A stretch of 64,000 bases of DNA from Yersinia similis (GTDB lineage Bacteria; Pseudomonadota; Gammaproteobacteria; Enterobacterales; Enterobacteriaceae). Of the stretch, positions 1 to 8,632 are shown piece after piece. How positions within the stretch are numbered: position 1 is the stretch's first letter; each line of letters opens with the position of its first letter. The stretch covers positions 1 through 64,000 of the forward strand of contig NZ_CGBP01000011.1 in NCBI RefSeq assembly GCF_001053095.1. Reading direction: 5' to 3'. Below the pieces are notes generated by a model. The model searched no databases, was not told the DNA's origin, and saw only the letters and a program-made list of their open reading frames with translations. The translations under genes were made by a program, and so were the position numbers.

Positions 1-250
1 GGAAGATCTCTAAAAATGAATGGGTCGTTTTGGTGGGATACTTACAATTTGGCAGCAAAACGAAATTTTGTGTTAAAAATAGGTCAGAGAATAACAACTC
101 TTTCTCGTTTATTTGTAGTGACTGGCTACTTTTCAGTAATAAAATACGTAAATTCTAGTATGCTAATCAAATTGGCTATTGCAGAAATTAAAATAGCACT
201 CTATTATTATCCAGACGCCCCCCCACCAATTATAATTTGAGACTAGGACA
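1..250. other. AT-rich region upstream of hns
   Basis: This stretch is AT-rich and leads directly into hns. One open frame runs through it (16-240) but its composition is not protein-like and it ends 10 bases before the hns start, so I do not call it a gene. Curved AT-rich DNA upstream of hns is where H-NS is known to autoregulate in E. coli; no specific operator can be assigned by eye. Confidence 0.5.
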
Positions 251-658
251 ATGAGCGAAGCGTTAAAAATTCTTAACAACATCCGTACTCTACGTGCTCA
301 AGCGCGCGAATGCACTCTTGAAACACTAGAAGAAATGCTTGAGAAACTTGAAGTGGTCGTTAATGAACGCCGCGAAGAAGAATCTCAATCACAAGCAGAA
401 ATTGAAGAGCGTGCACGTAAATTGCAGCAATACCGTGAAATGCTTATTGCTGACGGTATTGATCCAAATGAACTGCTACAAGCTTCAGCTGCAGCTAAAG
501 CTGCTGGTAAAGCAAAACGTGCTGCACGTCCTGCTAAATATCAGTATAAAGATGAGAATGGCGAATTGAAAACTTGGACAGGCCAAGGCCGTACTCCTGC
601 AGTGATTAAGAAGGCTATTGAAGAGCAAGGCAAATCACTGGATGACTTCCTGCTGTAA
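251..658 (+). CDS. hns: Histone-like nucleoid-structuring protein H-NS
   Basis: H-NS binds and bridges AT-rich DNA, compacts the nucleoid and silences horizontally acquired genes. The 135-residue product has the usual length. Residues 1-64 form the helical, coiled-coil oligomerisation region, followed by a variable Ala/Lys-rich linker (about 77-95) and the C-terminal DNA-binding domain with the signature TWTGQGR at 109-115. The first 45 residues are essentially identical to the E. coli protein as I remember it; the linker differs. It is monocistronic, with a strong terminator 30 bases downstream. In E. coli galU follows hns; here the next gene is ugd on the other strand. Several AT-rich segments of this window would be natural H-NS targets (inference). 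Confidence 0.98.
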   Translation: MSEALKILNNIRTLRAQARECTLETLEEMLEKLEVVVNERREEESQSQAEIEERARKLQQYREMLIADGIDPNELLQASAAAKAAGKAKRAARPAKYQYKDENGELKTWTGQGRTPAVIKKAIEEQGKSLDDFLL

Positions 659-687
659 TAGTTTTATTTCTTGAGCTATTACTATCG

Positions 688-723
688 AAACACCCTCCCA
701 TCAAAAGGAGGGTGTTTTTTTCT
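688..723 (+). terminator. Rho-independent terminator of hns
   Basis: A stem CACCCTCC / GGAGGGTG, extended by flanking A-T pairs, with an 8-base loop is followed by a run of T residues, 30 bases after the hns stop codon. Confidence 0.92.
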
Positions 724-1105
724 TTCATTTAACTAACAGATATCACCCCAGTTGAAATGTGCGCTTTACAGCCGCTGTATTAACATACAACCAACGAGCA
801 CTATACTTTTGACCAGCAACCTTTAGCCAGCAACATAGTTATGATGAGTAACATAATTCAAAATGTATTATTTTGTACGAATAACTCTCTGCTCTCAATT
901 CGGTTGCAATTTCATACGAATACTTTGCTAACCTATAACAATATAATAATCTATATAACTGCCCAAATCGAAGCAAGGGTATCGCTTTACTCTATTAGGT
1001 ACTTGTTCTGTTAGCGACCAATTTGCAGTCATACACATAAAAATCAAGTACAAAAAATTTAACTAACGTTTTGTAATCAACACATAAAATCAGAGTTCTC
1101 ACTTA
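724..1105. other. Gene-free gap between hns and ugd
   Basis: AT-rich DNA between the hns terminator and the 3' end of ugd. I see no open frame with a ribosome site, no tRNA-like fold and no clear repeat. Confidence 0.5.
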
Positions 1106-2452
1106 CTACGATAGATTAATCGAAACACCACGCCCAATTCCATAATAAGTGAACCCACGACTATTTAGGCGTTCTGGATCGTACAAATTACGCCCATCAA
1201 AAATAACAGGGTGCTTTAACCTTGACTTGATCATATCAAAATCTGGAGCGCGAAAATTTTGCCATTCAGTACAAATAATCAAAGCATCAGCTCCCTGTAA
1301 TGCAGACTCTTTAGTCCCCATTAATCTCAAATCATCTCTTGCACCATAAATGCGCTGTGTCTCATCCATTGCTTCGGGATCGTAAGCTTGAATTATAGCC
1401 CCGGCTTCCCACAATGATTCCATTACCACACGGCTCGGTGCCTCACGCATATCATCGGTATTGGGTTTAAAAGCTAATCCCCAGACAGCAAATGTTTTTC
1501 CAGCTAGCTGCGAATTAAAATGACTTTTAATGAATTCAGTTAACTTATACTTCTGCTGATTATTGATTTGCTCGACAGCCTGTAATAGCTGGGGCTTATA
1601 ACCATTATCTTCTGCAGTACGAATTAATGCTTGTATGTCTTTTGGGAAACAAGAACCACCATAGCCGCAACCAGAATAAATAAAATGGTACCCAATACGT
1701 GAATCGGAACCGATGCCTTGTCGAACTTTTTCGATATCTGCACCTAATCGTTCAGCAATATTAGCAATCTCATTCATGAAACTTATTTTCGTTGCCAGCA
1801 TGCCGTTTGCAGCATACTTTGTCAGTTCTGCACTACGGATATCCATTACTAGCATACGATCATGATTTCGATTAAAAGGTTCGTATAATTCACTGATTAG
1901 CTCAAGAGCACCACTGTCATCCGAATCAATACCAATAACAATACGTTCAGGCCGTTTACAATCAGCAACCGCGGCACCCTCTTTTAAAAACTCAGGATTT
2001 GATACCACACTAAAATCTATCTTCTCACCGCGCTGATCCAAAATAGCTTGTATAGCTTGATGTACTTTATCCGCTGTCCCCACGGGCACTGTAGATTTAT
2101 CGATAATGATCTTAGGTGAGTCCATATACGTGCCAATGGTACTGGCCACATCAAGGACATATTTAAGATCGGCAGCACCGTCTTCATCGGGTGGAGTACC
2201 AACAGCGATAAATTGAATGACACCATGTGCCACACCAGCTTGTGCATCTGTTGAAAACTGTAATCTGCCTGCCTCATAGTTTTCTTTGACCAACGGAGCC
2301 AACCCCGGCTCAAAAATAGCAATACGGCCTTTTTGCAAATCGGTAACTTTATTAGCATCAATATCGATACAAAGGACATCATGCCCCACCTCGGCAAGCA
2401 CTGTGGCCTGAACAAGTCCCACATAACCAATACCAAAAACCGTAACCTTCAT
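1106..2452 (-). CDS. ugd: UDP-glucose 6-dehydrogenase
   Basis: Oxidises UDP-glucose to UDP-glucuronate with two NAD+, feeding L-aminoarabinose addition to lipid A and acidic polysaccharides. The 448-residue product has an N-terminal Rossmann fold (GIGYVG at 7-12), the central UDP-glucose/GDP-mannose dehydrogenase domain with the catalytic cysteine in [10 protein letters not shown] (Cys268), and a C-terminal UDP-binding domain with the [10 protein letters not shown] motif. An in-frame extension upstream to 2479 exists, but the family start [12 protein letters not shown] fits position 2452. It lies alone between hns and rssB, with a 305-base upstream region. In Yersinia and Salmonella this gene is known to answer to PhoP/PmrA-type regulators; a weak PhoP-like box is listed separately. 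Confidence 0.96.
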   Translation of the reverse strand: MKVTVFGIGYVGLVQATVLAEVGHDVLCIDIDANKVTDLQKGRIAIFEPGLAPLVKENYEAGRLQFSTDAQAGVAHGVIQFIAVGTPPDEDGAADLKYVLDVASTIGTYMDSPKIIIDKSTVPVGTADKVHQAIQAILDQRGEKIDFSVVSNPEFLKEGAAVADCKRPERIVIGIDSDDSGALELISELYEPFNRNHDRMLVMDIRSAELTKYAANGMLATKISFMNEIANIAERLGADIEKVRQGIGSDSRIGYHFIYSGCGYGGSCFPKDIQALIRTAEDNGYKPQLLQAVEQINNQQKYKLTEFIKSHFNSQLAGKTFAVWGLAFKPNTDDMREAPSRVVMESLWEAGAIIQAYDPEAMDETQRIYGARDDLRLMGTKESALQGADALIICTEWQNFRAPDFDMIKSRLKHPVIFDGRNLYDPERLNSRGFTYYGIGRGVSINLS

Positions 2453-2679
2453 TCGATCGATCCTCGAGTTGAAATTCAATACCAGACTTACTCCCAGTGA
2501 TTATCGGAAATTAACCTTAATTTATCCTGAGGTGACAAACTGTTATCGAAAATTAATAATATATCTGAATGTAAATTTTTAGACTCAAGTAGGCGCGAGC
2601 GTATATCTATCGATATTTCTCGCGACTCGACCATACACTTCAATTGAAGCAAGTTAGGCTGATTTTACTGGTTCGTTAT

Positions 2680-2696
2680 AGAACCATTTATAAACA
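2680..2696 (-). promoter_or_regulatory. Weak PhoP-box-like repeat upstream of ugd
   Basis: On the minus strand TGTTTA-N5-GGTTCT resembles the PhoP direct repeat (T/G)GTTTA-N5-(T/G)GTTTA, with two mismatches in the second half. It lies about 230 bases upstream of the ugd start. PhoP control of ugd is established in related enterics; this particular site is an inference. Confidence 0.25.
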
Positions 2697-2757
2697 AGGG
2701 AAGGTTTAACTAATCGGGGAAAAAAGGAAGTGAACCAACAAACTATTCTTGAGATTA

Positions 2758-3774
2758 CTATTCTTCAGCAGCAAGCATCAGCCTCAAACGGCTCCCACTC
2801 CCCCATACCTGACACTGCCATGCTTCACACCGCTGGCTAACCTGGTTTAGATGTGCTGTTTTTAAGGTCCCTAAGGGGACACCATTGTTAAGCTGAATCT
2901 GATTTTTACCCGCGCTGACATTTGCATGCAAACCTGCTGAAACCAGAATTAAATTCTGATACTCAACATGGTAATAACCAACTAATAAAGGAAACTGTCC
3001 ATCAAGGTGCGTACGTCTTAATAGTTGATTGACCTGCTTAAGTAAAGATGACATCTGCGGTAAACGTTGCTGTTGGTGTGTCAAATGCTCTTGTAAAATG
3101 CCATTAAATAATACACGTAATAATAGTGCTGCTAAAACCCCATTATCACCCGCACGGGTGACATCCAAACAATAAAACGCTAAATCTTTATCGGATAACG
3201 CTGCAATATCGAGTACCAACCCTGGTTTTTCTACCATGGTAAGCTGGCGGTAATTTATCCGACAATGGGCAAGGGTTTGTTGCGCTGGAGGCTGTAACTG
3301 TTTTAACAATTGTACGGCATCACTAGGATTTTTGCGTAAAGCCTCCCAATCCTGAATAAGCTCTGTTTCCTCAATAGCATGGGAAGTAAATAATGTGGGA
3401 TACAAGCAGGCCAATACGGTTTCACGTAAACGGTTCAAATCTACGATAGGTTTCAATAGCACATCTTTTACGCCTAAACGTAATACCTGAGCAATATCCG
3501 CCATCTTGTCAGTTGCAGAGATCACTAATACGGGGATCTTTATCCCTTTCAGTAATAACTGCTCAACAAACTCAATCCCCCCCATCTTCGGCATAGCCAG
3601 ATCGCAAAGGATCAAGTCAGGAGAGTGACCTTTTAGCTGATACAAGGCCGCCAGCCCATTTTCGGCCTGATGGATTGTCGCGCCAAGTGAGCCGAGGTAT
3701 TCCGCCAAGACGGTACGGAATACGACTTCATCCTCGACAACTAAAATACTTTTACCTACTAGTGGTTTTTCCAT
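2758..3774 (-). CDS. rssB: RpoS-targeting response regulator/adaptor RssB
   Basis: RssB delivers the stress sigma factor RpoS to ClpXP for degradation, acting in the cytoplasm. The 338-residue product matches the E. coli length. Residues 1-125 form a CheY-like receiver with acidic residues near 15-16 and the phospho-acceptor Asp58 in LILCDLAMP; the C-terminal half is the degenerate PP2C-like effector domain with the conserved stretch LVLDIAALS followed by LAFYCLDVTRAG. In E. coli rssA precedes it and galU lies next to it; neither is present here, so the locus has been rearranged. The upstream gap is large (1.27 kb), so it probably has its own promoter. No frameshift or lost key residue is seen. 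Confidence 0.96.
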   Translation of the reverse strand: MEKPLVGKSILVVEDEVVFRTVLAEYLGSLGATIHQAENGLAALYQLKGHSPDLILCDLAMPKMGGIEFVEQLLLKGIKIPVLVISATDKMADIAQVLRLGVKDVLLKPIVDLNRLRETVLACLYPTLFTSHAIEETELIQDWEALRKNPSDAVQLLKQLQPPAQQTLAHCRINYRQLTMVEKPGLVLDIAALSDKDLAFYCLDVTRAGDNGVLAALLLRVLFNGILQEHLTHQQQRLPQMSSLLKQVNQLLRRTHLDGQFPLLVGYYHVEYQNLILVSAGLHANVSAGKNQIQLNNGVPLGTLKTAHLNQVSQRCEAWQCQVWGSGSRLRLMLAAEE

Positions 3775-4440
3775 GCACGGCTTCTCTTGCTCACCTTAAG
3801 TTTAATAGTGGCTCAAAATAGTTGTTTGTGCTTGTCAGAAATTGTCATGCAATTCTGTTTTCTTATGCCAATGTGAATGACCACATCTGATCAAGTTGCT
3901 CATTGCTCAACTTATTGACATATGGACACATGATTTAACATAAGTAAGGATGTATTATCTCCCCGATTTATTGTTTGGTACCTATGACACTATAGTGAAC
4001 TTTTATCTTTCATGCTGAACACATACATATGGTTTACATTTAATAACTAAAATATAACGATACGGCTGGAGGGTACATAGCGAAGACTGAAATATGCCAA
4101 ACCGATCTATTTGATCATGTTCTTATTACATTGATTACTTAATTAGATGCGTACCAACTAGCATTCTACCTTGCAGAAAGCAATTACGCCGAATCAGCAG
4201 AAAACATGTGGCAGGAGGAATACTCGTGTTATATCGCTAAGATTGGAGAAAGCATTACTGGATGTAACACTTTCTTTCTAATGGAACGTTTTCCACTGAA
4301 TTTAAACAGTTTTTATGCAGAAATGTCATGACTTATGGAAACACTCTATTTTTAAAGATTTTTATCTAAATATAATAGTTATTCATTAACCTAATCTACA
4401 TAGTGGATAGTAGTGAAACCTCTGCATGGTACATACAATC
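3775..4440. other. Gap upstream of rssB with possible decayed coding sequence
   Basis: Presumed to hold the rssB promoter at its left end. Between about 4146 and 4331 the plus strand reads as a protein-like frame (from DAYQLAFYLAES to a TGA stop) with no start codon and an in-frame TAA just upstream, suggesting a decayed gene. I could not identify it and it does not resemble RssA. Confidence 0.3.
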
Positions 4441-4485
4441 AAGAGGTGGTATAGAGAGATAATGTTTGATTGGCCTGAGTATGCA

Positions 4486-4515
4486 AGAAAAATAGCCACC
4501 GTAAAGGTGGCTATT
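4486..4515 (-). terminator. Rho-independent terminator, minus strand
   Basis: AATAGCCACC / GGTGGCTATT form a perfect 10-bp stem with a 5-base loop; on the minus strand it is followed by TTTTTC. There is no known gene just upstream other than the 23-codon ORF at 4708-4779, so it is likely to end that transcript. Confidence 0.8.
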
Positions 4516-4707
4516 CAGCATAAATATTCGGAATGTAAGTTAAATAAAAAGGTTAAACGACACCTAGTAATACAATATTTCACACATAGGTAATTGCATA
4601 TTATGCTTTCATTTCACAGATAACTCGCAATGGCTACTGTATCATTACCTACATGTCGAATTTAGTTCAGAATATTATGAAGACTGACGGATGATTAGAA
4701 ATAATAA

Positions 4708-4779
4708 TTAACCGTTGATAGTGCCAAATGATACGCTCATTTTTTCAAACATTGCGATAACTTTATTGATGAATTTCAT
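4708..4779 (-). CDS. Putative 23-residue small protein
   Basis: The ORF starts MKFINKVIAMF and ends GTING; it is preceded by a textbook AGGAG ribosome site five to six bases before the ATG. Residues 2-18 alternate hydrophobic and charged positions and could form a short amphipathic helix. It is unfamiliar to me. The strength of the ribosome site, the upstream CRP promoter and the downstream terminator argue that it is expressed; its small size leaves chance possible. It is AT-rich, like the surrounding gap. Function unknown. Confidence 0.5.
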   Translation of the reverse strand: MKFINKVIAMFEKMSVSFGTING

Positions 4780-4808
4780 GGGTTGCTCCTGTAAATATAA
4801 TTATTTTA

Positions 4809-4824
4809 TGTGATGCACATCACA
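4809..4824. promoter_or_regulatory. cAMP-CRP binding site (perfect half-sites)
   Basis: TGTGATGCACATCACA matches the CRP consensus TGTGA-N6-TCACA exactly in both halves. It is centred about 17 bases downstream of the start predicted for the minus-strand transcript, so it may repress at high CRP levels, or serve ychJ from far upstream. Confidence 0.7.
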
Positions 4825-4840
4825 TTTACTAACTTACGCC

Positions 4841-4882
4841 ATAATGAAACGACGGTCAAGTTTTTTTGTGACAAATATCACA
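4841..4882 (-). promoter_or_regulatory. Class II CRP-dependent promoter
   Basis: TGTGACAAATATCACA at 4867-4882 has both perfect CRP half-sites. On the minus strand the -10 box CATTAT (4846-4841) is placed so that the CRP centre falls near -41, the standard class II geometry. It points towards the 23-codon ORF. Confidence 0.6.
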
Positions 4883-5045
4883 AAACTTTCACGACGAAAT
4901 ATTCTTACCAGGACGAACAACTTTGAACCTCAATCAGTGATTAGGTAAGATAGGCCCACATTGAGCACCACCATCCTGTATATCGCCCTACTCTATCGTT
5001 AAACGATAAGAGCGAGTGGCCTTTGTTGATTCTTCTGGAGAGATT

Positions 5046-5510
5046 TTGTCAGAACTGTGTCCTTGCGGCAGCCCCCTTAATTATCACGAATGCTGCGGCC
5101 CCTACATCCTCGGCACTCAGGTTGCGACAAAACCGGCAATATTAATGCGCTCGCGCTATTGTGCTTATGTAGAAAAAAATGTGGATTATCTGATTGCTAC
5201 CTGGCATCCGGACTGTCATGCACAGGAGTGGCGAGAAAGTATCATTCAAGACTTTACCAATACGGTGTGGCATGGGCTAACAGTTATTGCTGAGACTCCC
5301 GGTCGCCATCCTGATGAAGCTTTTGTGGAGTTTATTGCCCGTTTCACCGATGCAGATAATGCACAGATAACGGCAATGCACGAACGTTCTCGCTTCCTAC
5401 GTATAAAAGAACACTGGTACTATATTGACGGTATTCGCCCCTCTTTGGGTAGAAACGATACATGTCTTTGCGGTTCGGGGAAGAAATACAAGAAATGCTG
5501 TGGCCGTTAA
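5046..5510 (+). CDS. ychJ: YchJ family SEC-C motif protein
   Basis: A 154-residue protein of unknown exact role, carrying a zinc-binding SEC-C motif at each end: CPCGS with a following CC near residues 5-18, and CLCGSGKKYKKCC at the C-terminus. The middle is the YchJ/UPF0225 NTF2-like domain with LMRSRYCAYV and ERSRF motifs. A GTG at 5016 would add ten residues, but the TTG at 5046 has GGAG five bases upstream and gives a start (SELCPCGS) that matches the E. coli protein, so I prefer it. Next to purU, as in E. coli. Metal binding is likely; the cellular role is not established. Confidence 0.9.
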   Translation: MSELCPCGSPLNYHECCGPYILGTQVATKPAILMRSRYCAYVEKNVDYLIATWHPDCHAQEWRESIIQDFTNTVWHGLTVIAETPGRHPDEAFVEFIARFTDADNAQITAMHERSRFLRIKEHWYYIDGIRPSLGRNDTCLCGSGKKYKKCCGR

Positions 5511-5593
5511 TTAAACTATTTCTTTATTGTTACTCCTAAAACATCAGACACTTACACAACATCAAATAATGTTAAGACAGGATTTACCACCTT

Positions 5594-6442
5594 ATGCCAC
5601 ACCAGAATGTACAAAAGAAAGTATTGCGCACTATTTGCCCCGACGCTAAAGGTTTAATCGCAAAGATCACTAATATCTGCTACAAGCACCAATTGAATAT
5701 CGTACAAAATAATGAGTTTGTTGATCACCTGACTGGTCGCTTCTTTATGCGCACCGAGCTTGAAGGGATTTTTAACGACACAACACTACTGGCAGATCTT
5801 GACGATGCATTACCTGAAGGCACTAATCGCGAGTTACACGTTGCTGGGCGCCGCCGCATCATCATTATGGTAACGAAAGAAGCACATTGCCTTGGCGACT
5901 TATTAATGAAGAGTGCTTATGGTGGCTTAGATGTAGAAATTGCGGCGGTCATTGGTAATCATGATGCGTTGCAAAATTTAGTCGAGCGTTTTGATATCCC
6001 ATTCCATCTGGTCAGCCATGAAGGCCTCACCCGTGAGCAGCATGATCAACGGTTGGTCGAGAAAATTGAACAATATCAACCAGATTATGTTGTTCTGGCT
6101 AAATATATGCGGGTGCTAACACCGGCCTTTGTGCAACGCTTCCCTTATCAAATTATTAATATTCATCATTCATTTTTACCTGCATTTATCGGTGCTCGGC
6201 CATACCACCAAGCGTATGAACGCGGTGTAAAGATTATTGGCGCTACTGCCCATTACGTAAATGATAGCTTGGATGAAGGCCCAATCATCATGCAGGACGT
6301 GATCAATGTGGACCATTCTTATACTGCTGAAGATATGATGCGTGCTGGCCGTGATGTAGAAAAGAATGTTCTCAGTAGTGCGCTATACCGTGTTCTTGCT
6401 CAACGTGTTTTTGTTTACGGTAACCGCACTGTTATTCTATAA
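5594..6442 (+). CDS. purU: Formyltetrahydrofolate deformylase
   Basis: Hydrolyses 10-formyltetrahydrofolate to formate and tetrahydrofolate, supplying formate for PurT in purine synthesis and balancing one-carbon pools; cytoplasmic. The 282-residue product has an N-terminal ACT domain (about 10-85), the sensor for methionine and glycine in the E. coli enzyme, and a formyltransferase-fold catalytic domain with the NIHHSFLPAF motif and the DEGPII segment carrying the catalytic Asp. It closely follows the 280-residue E. coli protein. It lies between ychJ and the tRNA-Tyr pair, the same order as in E. coli. A T-rich imperfect hairpin follows the stop codon. Confidence 0.97.
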   Translation: MPHQNVQKKVLRTICPDAKGLIAKITNICYKHQLNIVQNNEFVDHLTGRFFMRTELEGIFNDTTLLADLDDALPEGTNRELHVAGRRRIIIMVTKEAHCLGDLLMKSAYGGLDVEIAAVIGNHDALQNLVERFDIPFHLVSHEGLTREQHDQRLVEKIEQYQPDYVVLAKYMRVLTPAFVQRFPYQIINIHHSFLPAFIGARPYHQAYERGVKIIGATAHYVNDSLDEGPIIMQDVINVDHSYTAEDMMRAGRDVEKNVLSSALYRVLAQRVFVYGNRTVIL

Positions 6443-6518
6443 AGTGATGTTTTTTGTCTAGATATCCATCTTCACGGACAAAAAAGCACCGAACGAATTA
6501 TTTTTTTCATTTCAAGTC

Positions 6519-6546
6519 TTTACAGGGGCGCTTCATTTGATATGAT
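6519..6546 (+). promoter_or_regulatory. tRNA-Tyr operon promoter
   Basis: TTTACA (6519-6524) and TATGAT (6541-6546) are separated by 16 bases and followed by a GC-rich discriminator GCGCCCCGC, the hallmark of a stringently controlled stable-RNA promoter. The layout is nearly the same as the classic E. coli tyrT promoter. Confidence 0.88.
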
Positions 6547-6590
6547 GCGCCCCGCTTACCAAGACAGTATTGATAAGTAGCAAGACCAGT

Positions 6591-6675
<85 letters not shown>

Positions 6676-6740
6676 TTAACTTTGAGCTTAAAAGTTAATA
6701 ATTTTTAAAGGCTACTAATAATAAATACCACGTTATCAGT

Positions 6741-6825
<85 letters not shown>

Positions 6826-6884
6826 TTTCTTATAAATACGCCCTCCATTTAAATACACTAAGCAGTAAAATAGTTCTCATATCT

Positions 6885-6957
6885 GGGGAAGGTAAGAATC
6901 TTCGATAAGGTTCGCGCCGAGCGTAGAATACAGTGACGAGTCCTTTCCTCACCACTG
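6885..6957 (+). ncRNA. rtT/RttR-like remnant downstream of tRNA-Tyr
   Basis: GGGGAAGGTAAGAATC followed by TTCGATAAGGTTCG and ending TCCTTTCCTCACCACTG resembles the repeats that follow tyrTV in E. coli, which carry a copy of the tRNA-Tyr 3' end and give rise to the RttR RNA. The first part and the 3' TCCTT...CACCAC block are recognisable; the match is imperfect. Called from memory of the E. coli sequence. Confidence 0.45.
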
Positions 6958-6975
6958 TTTCAGTTAAATTAACGT

Positions 6976-7836
6976 TTACTCCAATGTATATATATAATCT
7001 ATAAGACGATTCAATACGCTAGAGTGTGAGCGTGATTTGTAAAAATATAATTTATTTTCATCTTTAAAGTTCGTTAAATTAACAAAGTCTAACTTTGAAT
7101 CACCATTAAAATCATCCATTATTGAATCAGTAATGCAAATATAACGTCCTGAATAGATAAAATTCAAACAACAGGCCAAATTATCAACCTGCCTAACACT
7201 AACTTTATCATATTGTTTTTTAACAGATTCCTCTAGTGACTTGACAAATTTACTTTTGTATAAAGTTGGATTACATAACCAAACATTACTGTGAAGAATA
7301 TTTATAATATCTTCACTTTCATTAATTATATCCTTCCTTCCATATATACCAAAACCAATATCTTGTACTTCGTTCAAAAGCATAAATCTTTCACTGGCTA
7401 TTTTTTCAGATGTTAATATGAGTGAGTTTCCATCATAATCTCCAATTTCATCAATGTTTTCATAATAAAACTTAATTATGTTTGCTTGAATATTGTTTTT
7501 TTCTGCAATTTTATAAAGTTGAGTTAAGTTCTCACTTTTACCCCAGTCGTAATAAATATTAATAACATTTGACACATGACCCGTGAGATGCTTTTTAGTT
7601 ATTTCTTTTTCTTGTTGATACAAATCTTTTAGATCATTGTATAGAACCTCACCATCGCGTGTCAGGCTCATACCAAACTTCTCTCTTTTAAAGAGTTTTT
7701 TCCCTATTATGCTTTCAAAGTCTTTTATCGATTTTGCAACAGGAGGTGTTGTTCTGTTCATCACTCTTGCGGCTTTACTTAGCGAACCATTCTCAACTAC
7801 TGCCATAAAGGCTTCTAACTTTCGAGATAGAAACAT
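6976..7836 (-). CDS. LysR-type transcriptional regulator, AT-rich
   Basis: A 286-residue protein with a LysR-type winged helix-turn-helix at residues 1-60 (LEAFMAVVENGSLSKAARVM, then PPVAKSIKDFE) and a diverged C-terminal part where the ligand-binding domain would be. The C-terminal part is rich in Asn, Ile, Lys and Tyr and I recognise no close family, so the target and ligand are unknown. The gene is visibly far more AT-rich than its neighbours and sits right after a tRNA locus, beside a 0.8 kb AT-rich gap, which suggests acquisition by transfer. The closest neighbour upstream is xthA on the other strand; no obvious target operon is next to it. Confidence 0.85.
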   Translation of the reverse strand: MFLSRKLEAFMAVVENGSLSKAARVMNRTTPPVAKSIKDFESIIGKKLFKREKFGMSLTRDGEVLYNDLKDLYQQEKEITKKHLTGHVSNVINIYYDWGKSENLTQLYKIAEKNNIQANIIKFYYENIDEIGDYDGNSLILTSEKIASERFMLLNEVQDIGFGIYGRKDIINESEDIINILHSNVWLCNPTLYKSKFVKSLEESVKKQYDKVSVRQVDNLACCLNFIYSGRYICITDSIMDDFNGDSKLDFVNLTNFKDENKLYFYKSRSHSSVLNRLIDYIYTLE

Positions 7837-8632
7837 AATTCACCAATCCTTTGTGTCAAAAGTTCATCAGAAAAAACCACAAGTCATAAAGACGTCTATG
7901 CTTTAGTTGCTTGTTATAGATGTGTTTAATTCATTTATTATCTCAATATGCTAAATTAAATTTATCATGGCTGAGTTATAAATTATAAAAATGACTACTG
8001 TATAGACTCTAACAACGTAAATTCTCATGTTTCTAGATCAATGTTGAGTGTTTGTTATGTATTCCCACTGTAGTATCACAAACATTTCTAACAGACATAA
8101 CATTGTAGATCCATGATTTTTAATAACTAATTTTTAACCTCCCCATTACAAAATCAATTAACGGATTCAGGTATATAAAGGTATGAGACGTAATAAAAAT
8201 CTATGATTTTCTTTTTAAAATAAGAGAAAATCGTCGTATCTATATCATTGAAGTTGTCAGGAAAGTGATCAATTTTATTCTAAATCTTACGTTTATAAAT
8301 TAATGACATCCTAAATTTACTCATAAATATCGTAGCGGAGAGTTGAATTACTTTGGACAGTTAAATAACGACCAAAGGTAAATCACCTTTATTAAAATTA
8401 GTCATTAAAATAATAATTTAATGATCTTAAAAACTCACTAACTAATTAAATGATGTTTTGAAATAAATTATTAATACTTTTTGTACTCATAGATTGATAA
8501 ATAAGCATTTATATAATCAGTTCAATAAATAGGAAATACATTAGATCATTTTATACTCAGCCAGAACATTACATTCTTCTTCTTATTCTGCTAATATCCA
8601 CTCACATTTTTTAGCCAAAAACGGTGCTGACC
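7837..8632. other. AT-rich gap between LysR regulator and xthA
   Basis: About 0.8 kb of very AT-rich DNA with no convincing open frame or ribosome site on either strand, no tRNA-end duplication that I can see, and no inverted repeat of note. It probably holds the promoters of the LysR gene and xthA plus the residue of lost foreign DNA. Confidence 0.5.

Larger units (their letters stand above)
4486..4834 (-). ncRNA. Candidate CRP-controlled small transcript, about 350 nt
   Basis: Inferred from three aligned signals on the minus strand: a class II CRP promoter (site centred at 4874.5, -10 box CATTAT at 4846-4841, predicted start near 4834), a 23-codon ORF with a strong ribosome site, and a rho-independent terminator ending at 4486. 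About 190 bases of untranslated RNA lie between the ORF and the terminator. It could be a short mRNA, a regulatory RNA, or both. No known RNA family was recognised. Confidence 0.4.

Noticed and set aside
16-240. A 74-codon frame upstream of hns
   Set aside because: No ribosome site, AT-driven composition and no family resemblance; it fits promoter DNA better.
2505-2530. TTAACCTTAAT upstream of ugd as a PmrA box
   Set aside because: The two TTAA blocks are too close together for the PmrA repeat with its 5-base spacer.
6826-8632. A prophage or integrative element at the tRNA-Tyr genes
   Set aside because: No integrase, no repeat of the tRNA end at a distance and no phage genes; only AT-rich DNA and one regulator.
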